A DNA stretch of 64,000 nucleotides from Acidobacteriota bacterium (GTDB lineage: Bacteria > Acidobacteriota > Terriglobia > Bryobacterales > UBA6623): NCBI GenBank assembly GCA_016125275.1, contig WGMB01000011.1, positions 219,996 to 283,995 of the forward strand, in the 5' to 3' direction. The notes under the pieces were generated by a model that did not search any database, was not told the DNA's origin, and saw only the letters and a program-made list of their open reading frames with translations. The translations under genes were made by a program, and so were the position numbers. Below, in pieces: positions 25,156-33,785 of the stretch; positions within the stretch are counted from its first letter, which is position 1; every line of letters begins with the position of its first letter.

Positions 25156-28100
25156 TCAATAGCGAAACCGAGCGAAGCTCACCCGGAAGAACAGCGCGTA
25201 GAGCGCCGGGACCACGCCCAACGTGAGGACGGTTGCGAAGAACAGGCCGAAGATGATTGCTATCGCCATCGGCTCCCACATCGGGCCGCCCCCGAGCCAC
25301 AACGGAACCAGCCCGCCGATGGTGGTCATCGTCGTCAACACGATGGGCCGTAGACGGCGCTGCGCGGCTTCCACAATGGCGCGAGCCGGTTCGCGGCCGT
25401 ATTCATCCTGTTCGATCTTGATGCGGTCGATCAAAACGATCGCGTTGTTGATCACAATGCCCGCAAGCGAAATCACTCCCAACAGCGTCATGAAACCGAA
25501 GTAAGAGCCGGTGATCAGCAGACCCGCGATGACGCCGATCATGCCGAGCGGGATGGTCAGCAGAATGATCAAGGGCCGGCGGAACGAGTTGAACTGTCCG
25601 ACCAGGAGGAACACGATGATCAGCGCCCCAATCGGCGCCTTTTCCACGATCGACTGGTTCGCCTTGCCGGACGTGCGATACTCGCCGCCGAGCTCCCAGG
25701 AGTAGCCGAGGGGCCATTCGCGCTGACGCTCCTTCAGCCACGGCTCGAGTACGTCCGTGATCTCACTGGCCGTCACGGGTGAGTCGATATCCGCGAACAC
25801 CTGAACGCTCTTCAAGCCGTCGCGCCGATAGATTTTGGAAGGCTGCCACTGGATTTCCAGATCTGCAACCTGTTTGAGCGGAGTCGAGCGGCCGGTGATC
25901 TGGGAGTACACGTTCATGCTTTCCAGCTTGCCGATGTCCTGACGGTCGGAGACCGCGGAGCGCAACGTCACCGGGATGACCTTGTTTCCTTCGCGATAGT
26001 CGGTCGCTGCGTAGCCGCTCAAGCCGGAAAGCAACGAGATTGCGATGTCCTGGTGACTCATGCCGCCCCGTTGTGCGCGCGCCTCGTTGATGTTGACGTT
26101 GAGCTTCTTTGTCCGGCTCCCCCAGTCGTCGCCGACATTTCTCGTGCCGGGCAGCTCGCGGAGCTTGGCCTTCGCCTCGTCTGCCAGACGAAACAGAGTC
26201 TCGGCGTTGTCGCCCGATATCCATACGGCCACGGGATGGTCGATCGGGGAGCCCAACTGAAGCGGCTTGATGGTGGCGACCACATCGGGAAGCTCCGATC
26301 GGCAGAACTCTTCGAGCCGAGGGAAAATGTCGGAGAACGCCTGGTGCGAGGTGACATTGAACATCAGGATCGAATACTCGGAGCTGGGGGGTTTGGGATT
26401 GTAGGGCAGGACGAATCGCGGCGCGCCCCGCCCGACGAACGACGACCATCCGGTTACGCCTTCATGCCGTTCGTCATTGACCAGCAACTCTCGTTCGACG
26501 AAGTCCTCGACCCTGCCAACGATCTCCTCGCTCATTTCAACTGCCGCTCCGACCGGCAGCTCCAGTTCCGCCGTAAACATTGGCGTGTCTGACGGTGGGA
26601 AGAAGATGTTCGGCAACAGTTTGATCCCTTGGAGTGACAGTAAGAACAACGCCACGACGACCGTCAATGACAGCACGGGCGTCCGAACCAGGCCGAGCAG
26701 CACGCGCCGATACAGCCGGTAGGAGACGGTGTTGTAGGCGTCTGAATCCGACTGGGGTTCGACTTTCAAGAAGAGAACGCACAGGAGGGGGATGATGGTG
26801 AGCGCCAAGACCCACGAGGCGAGCAACGTCACGGTCACGACGGTGAAGAGCACGCCGGTGTACTCTCCCGTGCTTGATTCCGCCAGGTAAATGGGGAGAA
26901 ACGCGGCCGCCGTGGTGAGCGAAGAGGTTAGCAGCGGTATGCGGAGCTCGCGAGCGGAATCGACCGCCGCCTCCACACGCGGTTTGCCTTCAGCCATCTG
27001 CACCATGATCGATTCCGACATGACGATGGCGTTGTCCACGAGCATGCCGAGCGCGATGATCAGAGCCGCCAACGACATTTGGTTCAGGGTGATCTCGAGC
27101 GCTTGCATGATGGACAGCGAGGCAAGCATGGCCGTAGGAACCAACGTCGCTACGACCAGCCCCGTGCGCATGCCCAGCATGACGAGCATGACCGCCAGAA
27201 CGATGGCGATCGCCTGCGCCACATTGCCCACGAACTCGTCCACTTTTCGCTCGACGGACGCCGGCTGGTAGGCGACGATCTCGAAGTCAACTCCGATCGG
27301 GTAACGCTCGTTCCAGCGTTTGACCAGTTCCTGGACCTGCCGCCCGAGCGACACGATATTGCCGTCCTGCTTCATCGAAATCGCCAGACCGAGCGCCGGC
27401 GCACCGCGAGAGCCCATCTTCGATCGCGGCGGGTCGACGTAGTCTCGCCGAACCTCGGCAAGATCCTCGAGAAGCAGAAGCTCCGGCCGTCCCGGAACGG
27501 AGATGACCGTATGGGCGAGATCCTCGACTGAATCGAAGTTTCCCGAGGGCTCCAGCTCGATGCGATCGGTCCCCGTGGTGACGCTGCCTCCGGGGATGAT
27601 GATGTTGCGTGACTCGAGGATCTGCTGGAGTTGCGTGACCGAGAGACCAAGCTCGGCCAACCTGGCGTCGTTGTACTCCACGAAGACTCGTTCCTCTTGC
27701 GCGCCGTAGATCTGCACCTTGGCCGTGTCTGACAAACGCAGCAGTTGATCTCTCGCGGATTCAGCGATCTCCTCCAGCGCCGCGTAGCCCATTTGCGGCC
27801 GCCCGTCCGCCGTCCGCCCGTTGGTGACGGCCACGATGATCCCGAAGACATCTCCAAACTCGTCGTTCACCACGGGACCGATGACGCCGCTCGGCAACTC
27901 CGGCTTCGCGCTGTCGACCTTCCTCCTGAGGCTGTCCCAGATGGGCCGCATCTCCTTGTACGAATCCTTGATGTCGGCGTAGACGACCGAGAGCCCTGTC
28001 TTTGAAACGCTGCGGACATGGTCGAGCTCGGGCATTTCCTGAATCGCTTTCTCGATCTTGTCGGTCACGAGATTCTCGACGCGTTCCGGGTTGGCCCCTG

Positions 28101-28254
28101 GGAACTGCGTCTGGATGACTGCGGTTCGGACGGTGAAGCCCGGGTCCTCCGCTTGGGGGAGGTTCAGAAAAGCCACTCCCCCCGCGATGACCAGCAAGGC
28201 GACGGAAAGAAGAGTGATTCGGTCGTTTTCGATGGCGAAACGTGTGATGTCCAT
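25156..28254 (-). CDS. RND efflux permease
   Basis: A 1032-residue full-length RND inner-membrane permease with the usual two six-helix bundles and two large periplasmic loops. The fourth-helix region reads GMLVDNAIVMSESI. Only one of the two aspartates of the AcrB VDD motif is present, as in some other RND subfamilies, so the proton path differs from AcrB. It lies 18 bp after the periplasmic adaptor gene and completes a tripartite pump with the TolC-like fusion protein. Substrates are unknown. Confidence 0.93.
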   Translation of the reverse strand: MDITRFAIENDRITLLSVALLVIAGGVAFLNLPQAEDPGFTVRTAVIQTQFPGANPERVENLVTDKIEKAIQEMPELDHVRSVSKTGLSVVYADIKDSYKEMRPIWDSLRRKVDSAKPELPSGVIGPVVNDEFGDVFGIIVAVTNGRTADGRPQMGYAALEEIAESARDQLLRLSDTAKVQIYGAQEERVFVEYNDARLAELGLSVTQLQQILESRNIIIPGGSVTTGTDRIELEPSGNFDSVEDLAHTVISVPGRPELLLLEDLAEVRRDYVDPPRSKMGSRGAPALGLAISMKQDGNIVSLGRQVQELVKRWNERYPIGVDFEIVAYQPASVERKVDEFVGNVAQAIAIVLAVMLVMLGMRTGLVVATLVPTAMLASLSIMQALEITLNQMSLAALIIALGMLVDNAIVMSESIMVQMAEGKPRVEAAVDSARELRIPLLTSSLTTAAAFLPIYLAESSTGEYTGVLFTVVTVTLLASWVLALTIIPLLCVLFLKVEPQSDSDAYNTVSYRLYRRVLLGLVRTPVLSLTVVVALFLLSLQGIKLLPNIFFPPSDTPMFTAELELPVGAAVEMSEEIVGRVEDFVERELLVNDERHEGVTGWSSFVGRGAPRFVLPYNPKPPSSEYSILMFNVTSHQAFSDIFPRLEEFCRSELPDVVATIKPLQLGSPIDHPVAVWISGDNAETLFRLADEAKAKLRELPGTRNVGDDWGSRTKKLNVNINEARAQRGGMSHQDIAISLLSGLSGYAATDYREGNKVIPVTLRSAVSDRQDIGKLESMNVYSQITGRSTPLKQVADLEIQWQPSKIYRRDGLKSVQVFADIDSPVTASEITDVLEPWLKERQREWPLGYSWELGGEYRTSGKANQSIVEKAPIGALIIVFLLVGQFNSFRRPLIILLTIPLGMIGVIAGLLITGSYFGFMTLLGVISLAGIVINNAIVLIDRIKIEQDEYGREPARAIVEAAQRRLRPIVLTTMTTIGGLVPLWLGGGPMWEPMAIAIIFGLFFATVLTLGVVPALYALFFRVSFARFRY

Positions 28255-28272
28255 GGTCGGGTTCTCTGCCGG

Positions 28273-29379
28273 TTAGGGCTGCTGGTCGGAGAGGAGCACT
28301 TGTTGGCCGTTGGTGATGCGTGCGACCCCAGAGACGACGACCAACTCTCCGTTGTCGAGGCCGTCGAAGATCTCGAGCCCGTCGCTGACCAGCTCGCCGA
28401 TCCGTACGCCTCGACGTTCGACCACTCCCAGCCCGTCGCCGTGGCGGGCGACCACGAAGACGAACCGACCGTCGCGATCCTCGCCCACCGCGTGCGGCGC
28501 GATACAAAAGCGCGGCCGAGCGTCTGCCGCGCCAAGCTCGAATGTCGCGGCCGCAGCCATGCCGGGCAGAACATCTCGGTCCCTCCGGTTCAGCCGCATC
28601 GTCACCGCGTAGGTGGAAAGACCTTCGCTCGCCACCGGGGCGACTTCCCTGACTTGGGCTTTGTATTGACGGCTCGGGAAGGCGTCGAAGCGGACCTGCG
28701 CCGACTGTCCCACGCGAATCTCAGGAATCAACGTCTCCGGGATGGCGACCTCGACATCCGAGAGAGCGCCCGCGGTCAGGGTCACAATCGCCTGCCCCTT
28801 GCGCACGTTTTCGTTGAGGCCCACCGGAATTTCCGCGACTCGGCCGGAGCTCGGAGATTCCAGACGGCAATATTGAACCTGGAGGCGTGCGGCCTCGAGC
28901 TTCTTCTTCACCGATTCCACATTGGCAGCGCTGGAATCGGCCGCCGCTTGAGCGGCATCGAAGTCAGCCTCTGACGCGTTGCTTCTCTCGTAGAGGCCGC
29001 GAACGCGTTCCAGATCCGCCGTTGCCCGGACCGCTTGCGCTTGCGCCTGGGCGACCGACGCTTCCAGGTCTTCCACCCGCAGCTCGTACTCGGTCGGGTC
29101 GAGCTCGCCGATGAGTTGCCCCTTGCGGACGTCGTCGCCAATCTTCAGCCGGAGAGTTTGCAGCGTACCGTCCACCTTGAAGCTGAGGGTGGATTCCGTA
29201 CCCGCCTTGGCGGCTCCGGAGAAGGTTCGCGTGCGGACGCCGCCTCGCGACTGAACCTTGGTGTACGCCACCGGCCTCAAGGGCTCCGGGGAGGACTCTT
29301 CGACTCGCTTGTCACATGCGCAGAAGAGAACCGCGACGGCTAGTGGGATGGTTGTTGTGGCAGTCATTTTGGTCCTCAT
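28273..29379 (-). CDS. Efflux periplasmic adaptor (membrane fusion protein)
   Basis: A 368-residue adaptor of the HlyD/AcrA family. The N-terminus is hydrophobic and has cysteines at residues 20 and 22 (LFCACDK), so it is probably a lipoprotein, though the lipobox is weak. Residues about 60-95 and 175-205 form the split lipoyl domain (VRKGQLIGELDPTEYELRV; ENVRKGQAIVTL), with a helical hairpin between. A beta-barrel and membrane-proximal domain follow. It starts 3 bp after the TolC fusion gene ends. Confidence 0.92.
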   Translation of the reverse strand: MRTKMTATTTIPLAVAVLFCACDKRVEESSPEPLRPVAYTKVQSRGGVRTRTFSGAAKAGTESTLSFKVDGTLQTLRLKIGDDVRKGQLIGELDPTEYELRVEDLEASVAQAQAQAVRATADLERVRGLYERSNASEADFDAAQAAADSSAANVESVKKKLEAARLQVQYCRLESPSSGRVAEIPVGLNENVRKGQAIVTLTAGALSDVEVAIPETLIPEIRVGQSAQVRFDAFPSRQYKAQVREVAPVASEGLSTYAVTMRLNRRDRDVLPGMAAAATFELGAADARPRFCIAPHAVGEDRDGRFVFVVARHGDGLGVVERRGVRIGELVSDGLEIFDGLDNGELVVVSGVARITNGQQVLLSDQQP

Positions 29380-29382
29380 GTC

Positions 29383-31830
29383 TTACGGCCGGATGTCGAA
29401 GCCTGCGTCTCGGTAGAAATCAGCCAGTCTCTTCAGGAACGTTTCTTGATCCTCGGCAGACCGGTAGTAATCGAACCTACCGACGGCCCGTTCCACGTTC
29501 ATCAGGTCGATGAGAAAGTCATAGACGGCGTTGGCGGCGGCGAGGTCCGCAACAAGGGATTGGCTCTGTGCGTCCAGCACGCGGACGATGTCGACGACTC
29601 CCTGCGAGTACGAATCCGTGACCAGATCGAGGTTGCTGCGCGCCGCGCCGGCGGCGTCCTGGGCCAGCCCGATGCCCGCGAAAGACGCTTGGGCCTGATG
29701 CAGCGCAGATCGGATGCGCTGCTCGACGCGCTGCCGGGCCGCCTCTCGTTGGACGGTCCACTCATCGAGTTGGATCTCGGCGCGGGTTCGTTGCGCCCGC
29801 AACGCTCCTCCTTGGAAGAGCGGCAACGTCGCGCTGGCGCCGACTGTCCAGTTCAAAGCGTTTGGCGTCGTCAGGAAATCCTCTTGCGCCAGTCCTCCGG
29901 GCAGGCTAGGCGCGCTGCTGCCCGGACCGCCGTTCTTGAAACCCGTTAGGTCCGCCGAGACTCCGATGGTCGGCACATAGAACGCGCGCTTGGCGGCGAG
30001 CAGGGCTCGCTCCTGAGCGCGGATCGAGGCATCGAGTTGGCGCAGCTCGGGGGAGCCTTCGAGCGCTTCGCGGCTCATGAACTGTCGAAACACGCGAAAG
30101 CTTTGTGGATTGTCGATGTACGGGCGCAACCTCTCGAAGCTGACCAGCAGCTCCGGGTCGCCTAGAGAAGCTTCCTGCGTCAGGAAAGACTGCTCGAGGG
30201 GCCGATTCAGCACGCGGTTGACTTCGATCTCCGACAGGTTTCGTTGCGCGCTCGCGTCGATGACGCCCCGCCGGTTGTCAGCGATCTGGCTCTCCCAGCG
30301 GAAGACCTCGCCCGGCCCGCTGTAGCCGATGTCTCGGCGCGCTTTGGCCAGATCCAAGTTATTGCGCGTGAGCCGCAGGTTGCTTCGCTGAATCTCCTCG
30401 GCTGTCTTCGCACGCAGCACGTTCAGGTAGCTCTCCGCAGCTTGCAGAATGACGTCGAGCCGTAGCTGGGCGCGGTCTTGTTCCCGTGTGGTCTGGAGCT
30501 GCTTTTCGATGTCGTAGCCCGCACGGACGTTTTCCGAATAGATCAGCTGGCTCACGCCCAGCGAGCCGGCGGTTTGAGCCTGCCCTTGCCGGCCCAAGCC
30601 GGCCTCGGCGCGATCTCTGTCAATGAAGCTGCCCAGACCCGACACGCTCACTTGCGGCCGAAGCCGTGCGCGAGCTTCACGCACCGACTGGAGACCGGCG
30701 GCCACGGTGCGGTTCGCGGCAGCCAGATCGAGATTGACCTCGCCGGCCTCGCGGATGACGTGCGCCAAAGACAGGGTCCGCCCTGCTCCGGTCCTCGCCT
30801 CGTTCAGAAGATCGGCCTCGGTGAGCAGGGCCCAGCTTGGGTAGAACCCGATCGCTCGCGCCGTCGCCATGTTGATGGTCAATCGCTTGTCTCGTTGAAA
30901 GTCGACCGGCAAGTCTTCCGCGCGATCGCCGCGCACGATCCGGTGAACGTTCAGGGCGACTCGGCGAGCAAGCCGGTCCAGGTCCAGATCGATCGCCAGG
31001 GTCGCCAGCACGCCCCGCGCAACTTCGCTCCGACCCCACAGAGAAAAGGTAGGAAGCCGGCGTTCGATCAAGCCTTCAGAAAGACGGTCAAAGTCCGCGT
31101 TGCTGAGCTGGAAGAGTGGCGTGATATAGACGGCTTCGGCATCGCTCGGGATCTGTGCAAGCGCTTCTTCCACCGAGGCCCTTACGCGGACCGTCGTGAT
31201 ATCCAGACCGAGGGGTTCGAGTTGCTTTCGGACGTTGGCGGCCAGCCGCGGAGAAGCTTCCGCGAGCGCTTGCATGCTGAGAATCGTGAGCTTCGAGAAC
31301 TGCGTCAGCTCTCGGAACGCCGAAACGTCCTCTAGGACGTGAACGCCGAGTGTCGCGTAGCTGAGATTCTCCACGCCGCTGACGTGGATGCGCTCGCCCG
31401 CGCCTGCAGGGCCGCCGCTCTGTCGAACCTGAGACGGGATTTCCTGCAGCTCGGGGTCGAGGACAAACGGAGCGATCACGGGCTTGCCCAGGACGGGGCG
31501 GCGCGCGGCGTCGTTCGAGCTGAGCACGCCCAGAGCAAGGATGTAGTCTACGTCCGGGTCCTCGAGCAGGCGATCGATGACGCCTGCGACGCCTGCGGCT
31601 GTCCAGTCGGCTTCGATGCGCTTGTCGGGCGGGAAGCTCACACCGGATTCCCGAAGGAGGGCGACAGTCTCCCGCTCAAAAGTCTGCAGGAGGTCCTCGT
31701 TGCGATCCCACGGGCCATCGAGGGCAACGCCGATCCGGACCGAGCGCTCTTGAGCGGCGCCGGGAACGGCAACGGCCAGAAGGAATCCGAGGGCTAGCGA
31801 AATGATCTTCACGGCGTTCATACCGAGCAA
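29383..31830 (-). CDS. Fusion of ABC-type substrate-binding domain and TolC-like outer membrane efflux protein
   Basis: An 815-residue protein with a signal peptide (AAQ near residue 26). Residues about 30-340 resemble the type I periplasmic binding fold of the ABC_sub_bind family (YILALGVLSSNDAAR, AVYITPLFQLSNADFDRLSEGL, FYPSWALLTEADL). Residues about 355-810 are a complete TolC/OEP protein with two helical repeats (LNVLRAKTAEEIQRSNLRLTRNN; RVLDAQSQSLVADLAAANAVYD). I see no frameshift at the junction. The fusion could let the exit duct sense a periplasmic ligand. ATG at 31830 or 31821 is possible. It leads the operon with the adaptor and RND permease. Confidence 0.88.
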   Translation of the reverse strand: MLGMNAVKIISLALGFLLAVAVPGAAQERSVRIGVALDGPWDRNEDLLQTFERETVALLRESGVSFPPDKRIEADWTAAGVAGVIDRLLEDPDVDYILALGVLSSNDAARRPVLGKPVIAPFVLDPELQEIPSQVRQSGGPAGAGERIHVSGVENLSYATLGVHVLEDVSAFRELTQFSKLTILSMQALAEASPRLAANVRKQLEPLGLDITTVRVRASVEEALAQIPSDAEAVYITPLFQLSNADFDRLSEGLIERRLPTFSLWGRSEVARGVLATLAIDLDLDRLARRVALNVHRIVRGDRAEDLPVDFQRDKRLTINMATARAIGFYPSWALLTEADLLNEARTGAGRTLSLAHVIREAGEVNLDLAAANRTVAAGLQSVREARARLRPQVSVSGLGSFIDRDRAEAGLGRQGQAQTAGSLGVSQLIYSENVRAGYDIEKQLQTTREQDRAQLRLDVILQAAESYLNVLRAKTAEEIQRSNLRLTRNNLDLAKARRDIGYSGPGEVFRWESQIADNRRGVIDASAQRNLSEIEVNRVLNRPLEQSFLTQEASLGDPELLVSFERLRPYIDNPQSFRVFRQFMSREALEGSPELRQLDASIRAQERALLAAKRAFYVPTIGVSADLTGFKNGGPGSSAPSLPGGLAQEDFLTTPNALNWTVGASATLPLFQGGALRAQRTRAEIQLDEWTVQREAARQRVEQRIRSALHQAQASFAGIGLAQDAAGAARSNLDLVTDSYSQGVVDIVRVLDAQSQSLVADLAAANAVYDFLIDLMNVERAVGRFDYYRSAEDQETFLKRLADFYRDAGFDIRP

Positions 31831-31904
31831 CCGACTTCAGCGTAGGGCGATGCTCCGGGCCGGCGGCAGTAAACGTAACCGTGGCCGATACCGTGTACGG
31901 CGAG

Positions 31905-31913
31905 TGCTAAAAT
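31905..31913 (+). promoter_or_regulatory. Candidate extended -10 promoter for the TolB/TPR regulator
   Basis: TGCTAAAAT on the plus strand has the TGn extension and a near-consensus -10. It lies only 12 bp before the ATG at 31926, so the transcript would have almost no leader. No good -35 is seen. The 95-bp gap must also hold the promoter of the divergent efflux operon. Confidence 0.35.
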
Positions 31914-31925
31914 GGGGCGCCGTCA

Positions 31926-33752
31926 ATGGCAGCACACTCTTCGCACCACGCTCCGAGTGAGGTTCCGACGGAGTCCGTCCAGGCGGAGCTCGAGAGAATC
32001 CTTTCGAGTAACGCCTTCTCCCGCGCCGGATTGCTCAGCGCATTCTTGCGCTTCGTGGTCGAGCGAACGCTCGAGGGAGAAGGAGCTGCGCTCAAGGAGT
32101 ACTACCTCGGTCTCGAGGTGTTCCGGCGGAACGAATCGTATGACCCTAGGATCGATCCCATCGTAAGAGTCCAGGCCCGCCGCCTTCGCGCAAAGCTCGA
32201 AAGCTACTACGAAGACGAGGGGAAGGGCGACGAGATCCTGATCGAGCTCCCCAAGGGCGCCTACGTGCCCGTCTTTCGAGCTCGATCCCCGCAGGCCGAG
32301 CAGGCAGGGCTCGACGGAATGGGCGGCGAGGCGACGCCACCGGCAAGGGCGACAGAATCGAGCCGGCCGGCGAGCTCGCTAGCCGTACTTCCATTCGTGA
32401 ACATGACCTCGGATGTCGAGACCGGCCACCTTGGGAGCGGCTTGACGGAGGAGCTGATCCACGCACTGGCTGGTGTCGAGGAATTGCGAGTCACCTCGCG
32501 GACTTCGGCTTCCGCAGTTCGACCGGGCGAGCAAGATATTCGCGAGATCGGCGAGAAGCTCAATGTGCGGATGGTTTTAGAGGGTAGCATCCGCAAGTCA
32601 GGCGAGCGGCTGCGAATTACTGCAAGGCTTATCGACGTCACTCGCGACGTCCAGCTCTGGTCTCAGGCCTACGACCGAGAATCGAACGACGCTTTTGTCA
32701 TCCAAAGCGAAATTGCGCAAGCGGTCGTCCATGTCCTCAAGCTCAAGCTCAAGCCTAAGGAACGCAGGTCGCTGGTTCGCCAGCGGACTTCGAACCTCAA
32801 GGCGCTCAGCCTGTATGTCAAAGCGCAGAGTTTCTGGGCCAAGCGCTCCGAAGGAGGGCTACAGGAGGGGATCGCAAGCTTGGAGAACGCCGTCCAAGAC
32901 GATCCCGCCTTTGCCGCCGCCTACGCATTGATGGCGCAGCTCTACGGATTCCTCGAGCTCTACAGTGACAGGCGGCCCGGCGAATTCATGCCGGCGGCAA
33001 AGGCCGCGGCTTTGAAGGCTATTGAGATCGACGACTCGTTCGCCGACGGCCACACGGCCTTGGGCGTCGTCTCCTTCCTCTATGAGTGGGATTGGAACCT
33101 CGCGGAGCAAGAGTTCCAAAGAGCGCTGTCCCTGGGCCCGAACTATCCGACCGCCCACCAATGGTACGGTCAATTCTTGACCGCGGTCGGGCGCCACGAC
33201 GAGGCGCTGGTCGAGATGAAGCTCGGCCGAGATCTCGATCCGCTCTCCGCGCATGCGAACACTGGAATCGGGGCGGCGCTATACTTCGCGCGCCGTTACG
33301 ATGAAGCGGTCGAACAACTCGAGAAAACCGCCATCCTGGACCCGAGTTTCGACCTTGGTCGGCTCTACCTTGGCCGCTCCTACCTGGCAATAGGAGCGTA
33401 CGAGCGTGCGATCAAAGAGCTGCGCGAGGCCGATTCGCTTTCCGGGCCGGCCGGCATGGTCGGCTTGGAGCTAGGACACGCTCTCGCGAAGGCCGGCGAC
33501 GAGGCGGAATCGAACCGATGGGAGGGCGGAGTCAGGAAGCGCGGGAAGAAGCGGGGTCTTCCGCCCTACGCGCTGGCGTTGTGGCACGCCGCCCTGGGCC
33601 GACCGACGGAAGCTGTGGAATGGCTCGAAAAGGCTTTCGAGGAGCGCAGCTACTGGGTGCACCTGATCGGAGTCGATCCTCTCCTCGACGGACTTCGATC
33701 CGATCCCGGGTTCGCAGCGCTGCAGGCCAAGTTGAGTCTTCCGGCCAGTTGA
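31926..33752 (+). CDS. Putative regulator: winged-helix-like N-terminus, TolB_N/FlgO-like domain and TPR repeats
   Basis: A 608-residue soluble protein. Residues 15-115 carry a conserved block (RNESYDPRIDPIVRVQARR, ELPKGAYVPVF) whose layout resembles the recognition helix and wing of OmpR/CadC regulators; that resemblance is by eye. Residues about 148-275 match the TolB N-terminal/FlgO-like domain (SLAVLPFVNMT, GLTEELIHAL, EGSIRKSGERLRITARLID). TPR repeats run from about 290 to the end. There is no transmembrane helix. It is divergent from the efflux operon, so it may regulate that pump. It may instead be a scaffold with no DNA binding. Confidence 0.72.
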   Translation: MAAHSSHHAPSEVPTESVQAELERILSSNAFSRAGLLSAFLRFVVERTLEGEGAALKEYYLGLEVFRRNESYDPRIDPIVRVQARRLRAKLESYYEDEGKGDEILIELPKGAYVPVFRARSPQAEQAGLDGMGGEATPPARATESSRPASSLAVLPFVNMTSDVETGHLGSGLTEELIHALAGVEELRVTSRTSASAVRPGEQDIREIGEKLNVRMVLEGSIRKSGERLRITARLIDVTRDVQLWSQAYDRESNDAFVIQSEIAQAVVHVLKLKLKPKERRSLVRQRTSNLKALSLYVKAQSFWAKRSEGGLQEGIASLENAVQDDPAFAAAYALMAQLYGFLELYSDRRPGEFMPAAKAAALKAIEIDDSFADGHTALGVVSFLYEWDWNLAEQEFQRALSLGPNYPTAHQWYGQFLTAVGRHDEALVEMKLGRDLDPLSAHANTGIGAALYFARRYDEAVEQLEKTAILDPSFDLGRLYLGRSYLAIGAYERAIKELREADSLSGPAGMVGLELGHALAKAGDEAESNRWEGGVRKRGKKRGLPPYALALWHAALGRPTEAVEWLEKAFEERSYWVHLIGVDPLLDGLRSDPGFAALQAKLSLPAS

Positions 33753-33785
33753 GCGGGATCCGGCGAGGCGCGGCACCAATTGCAA

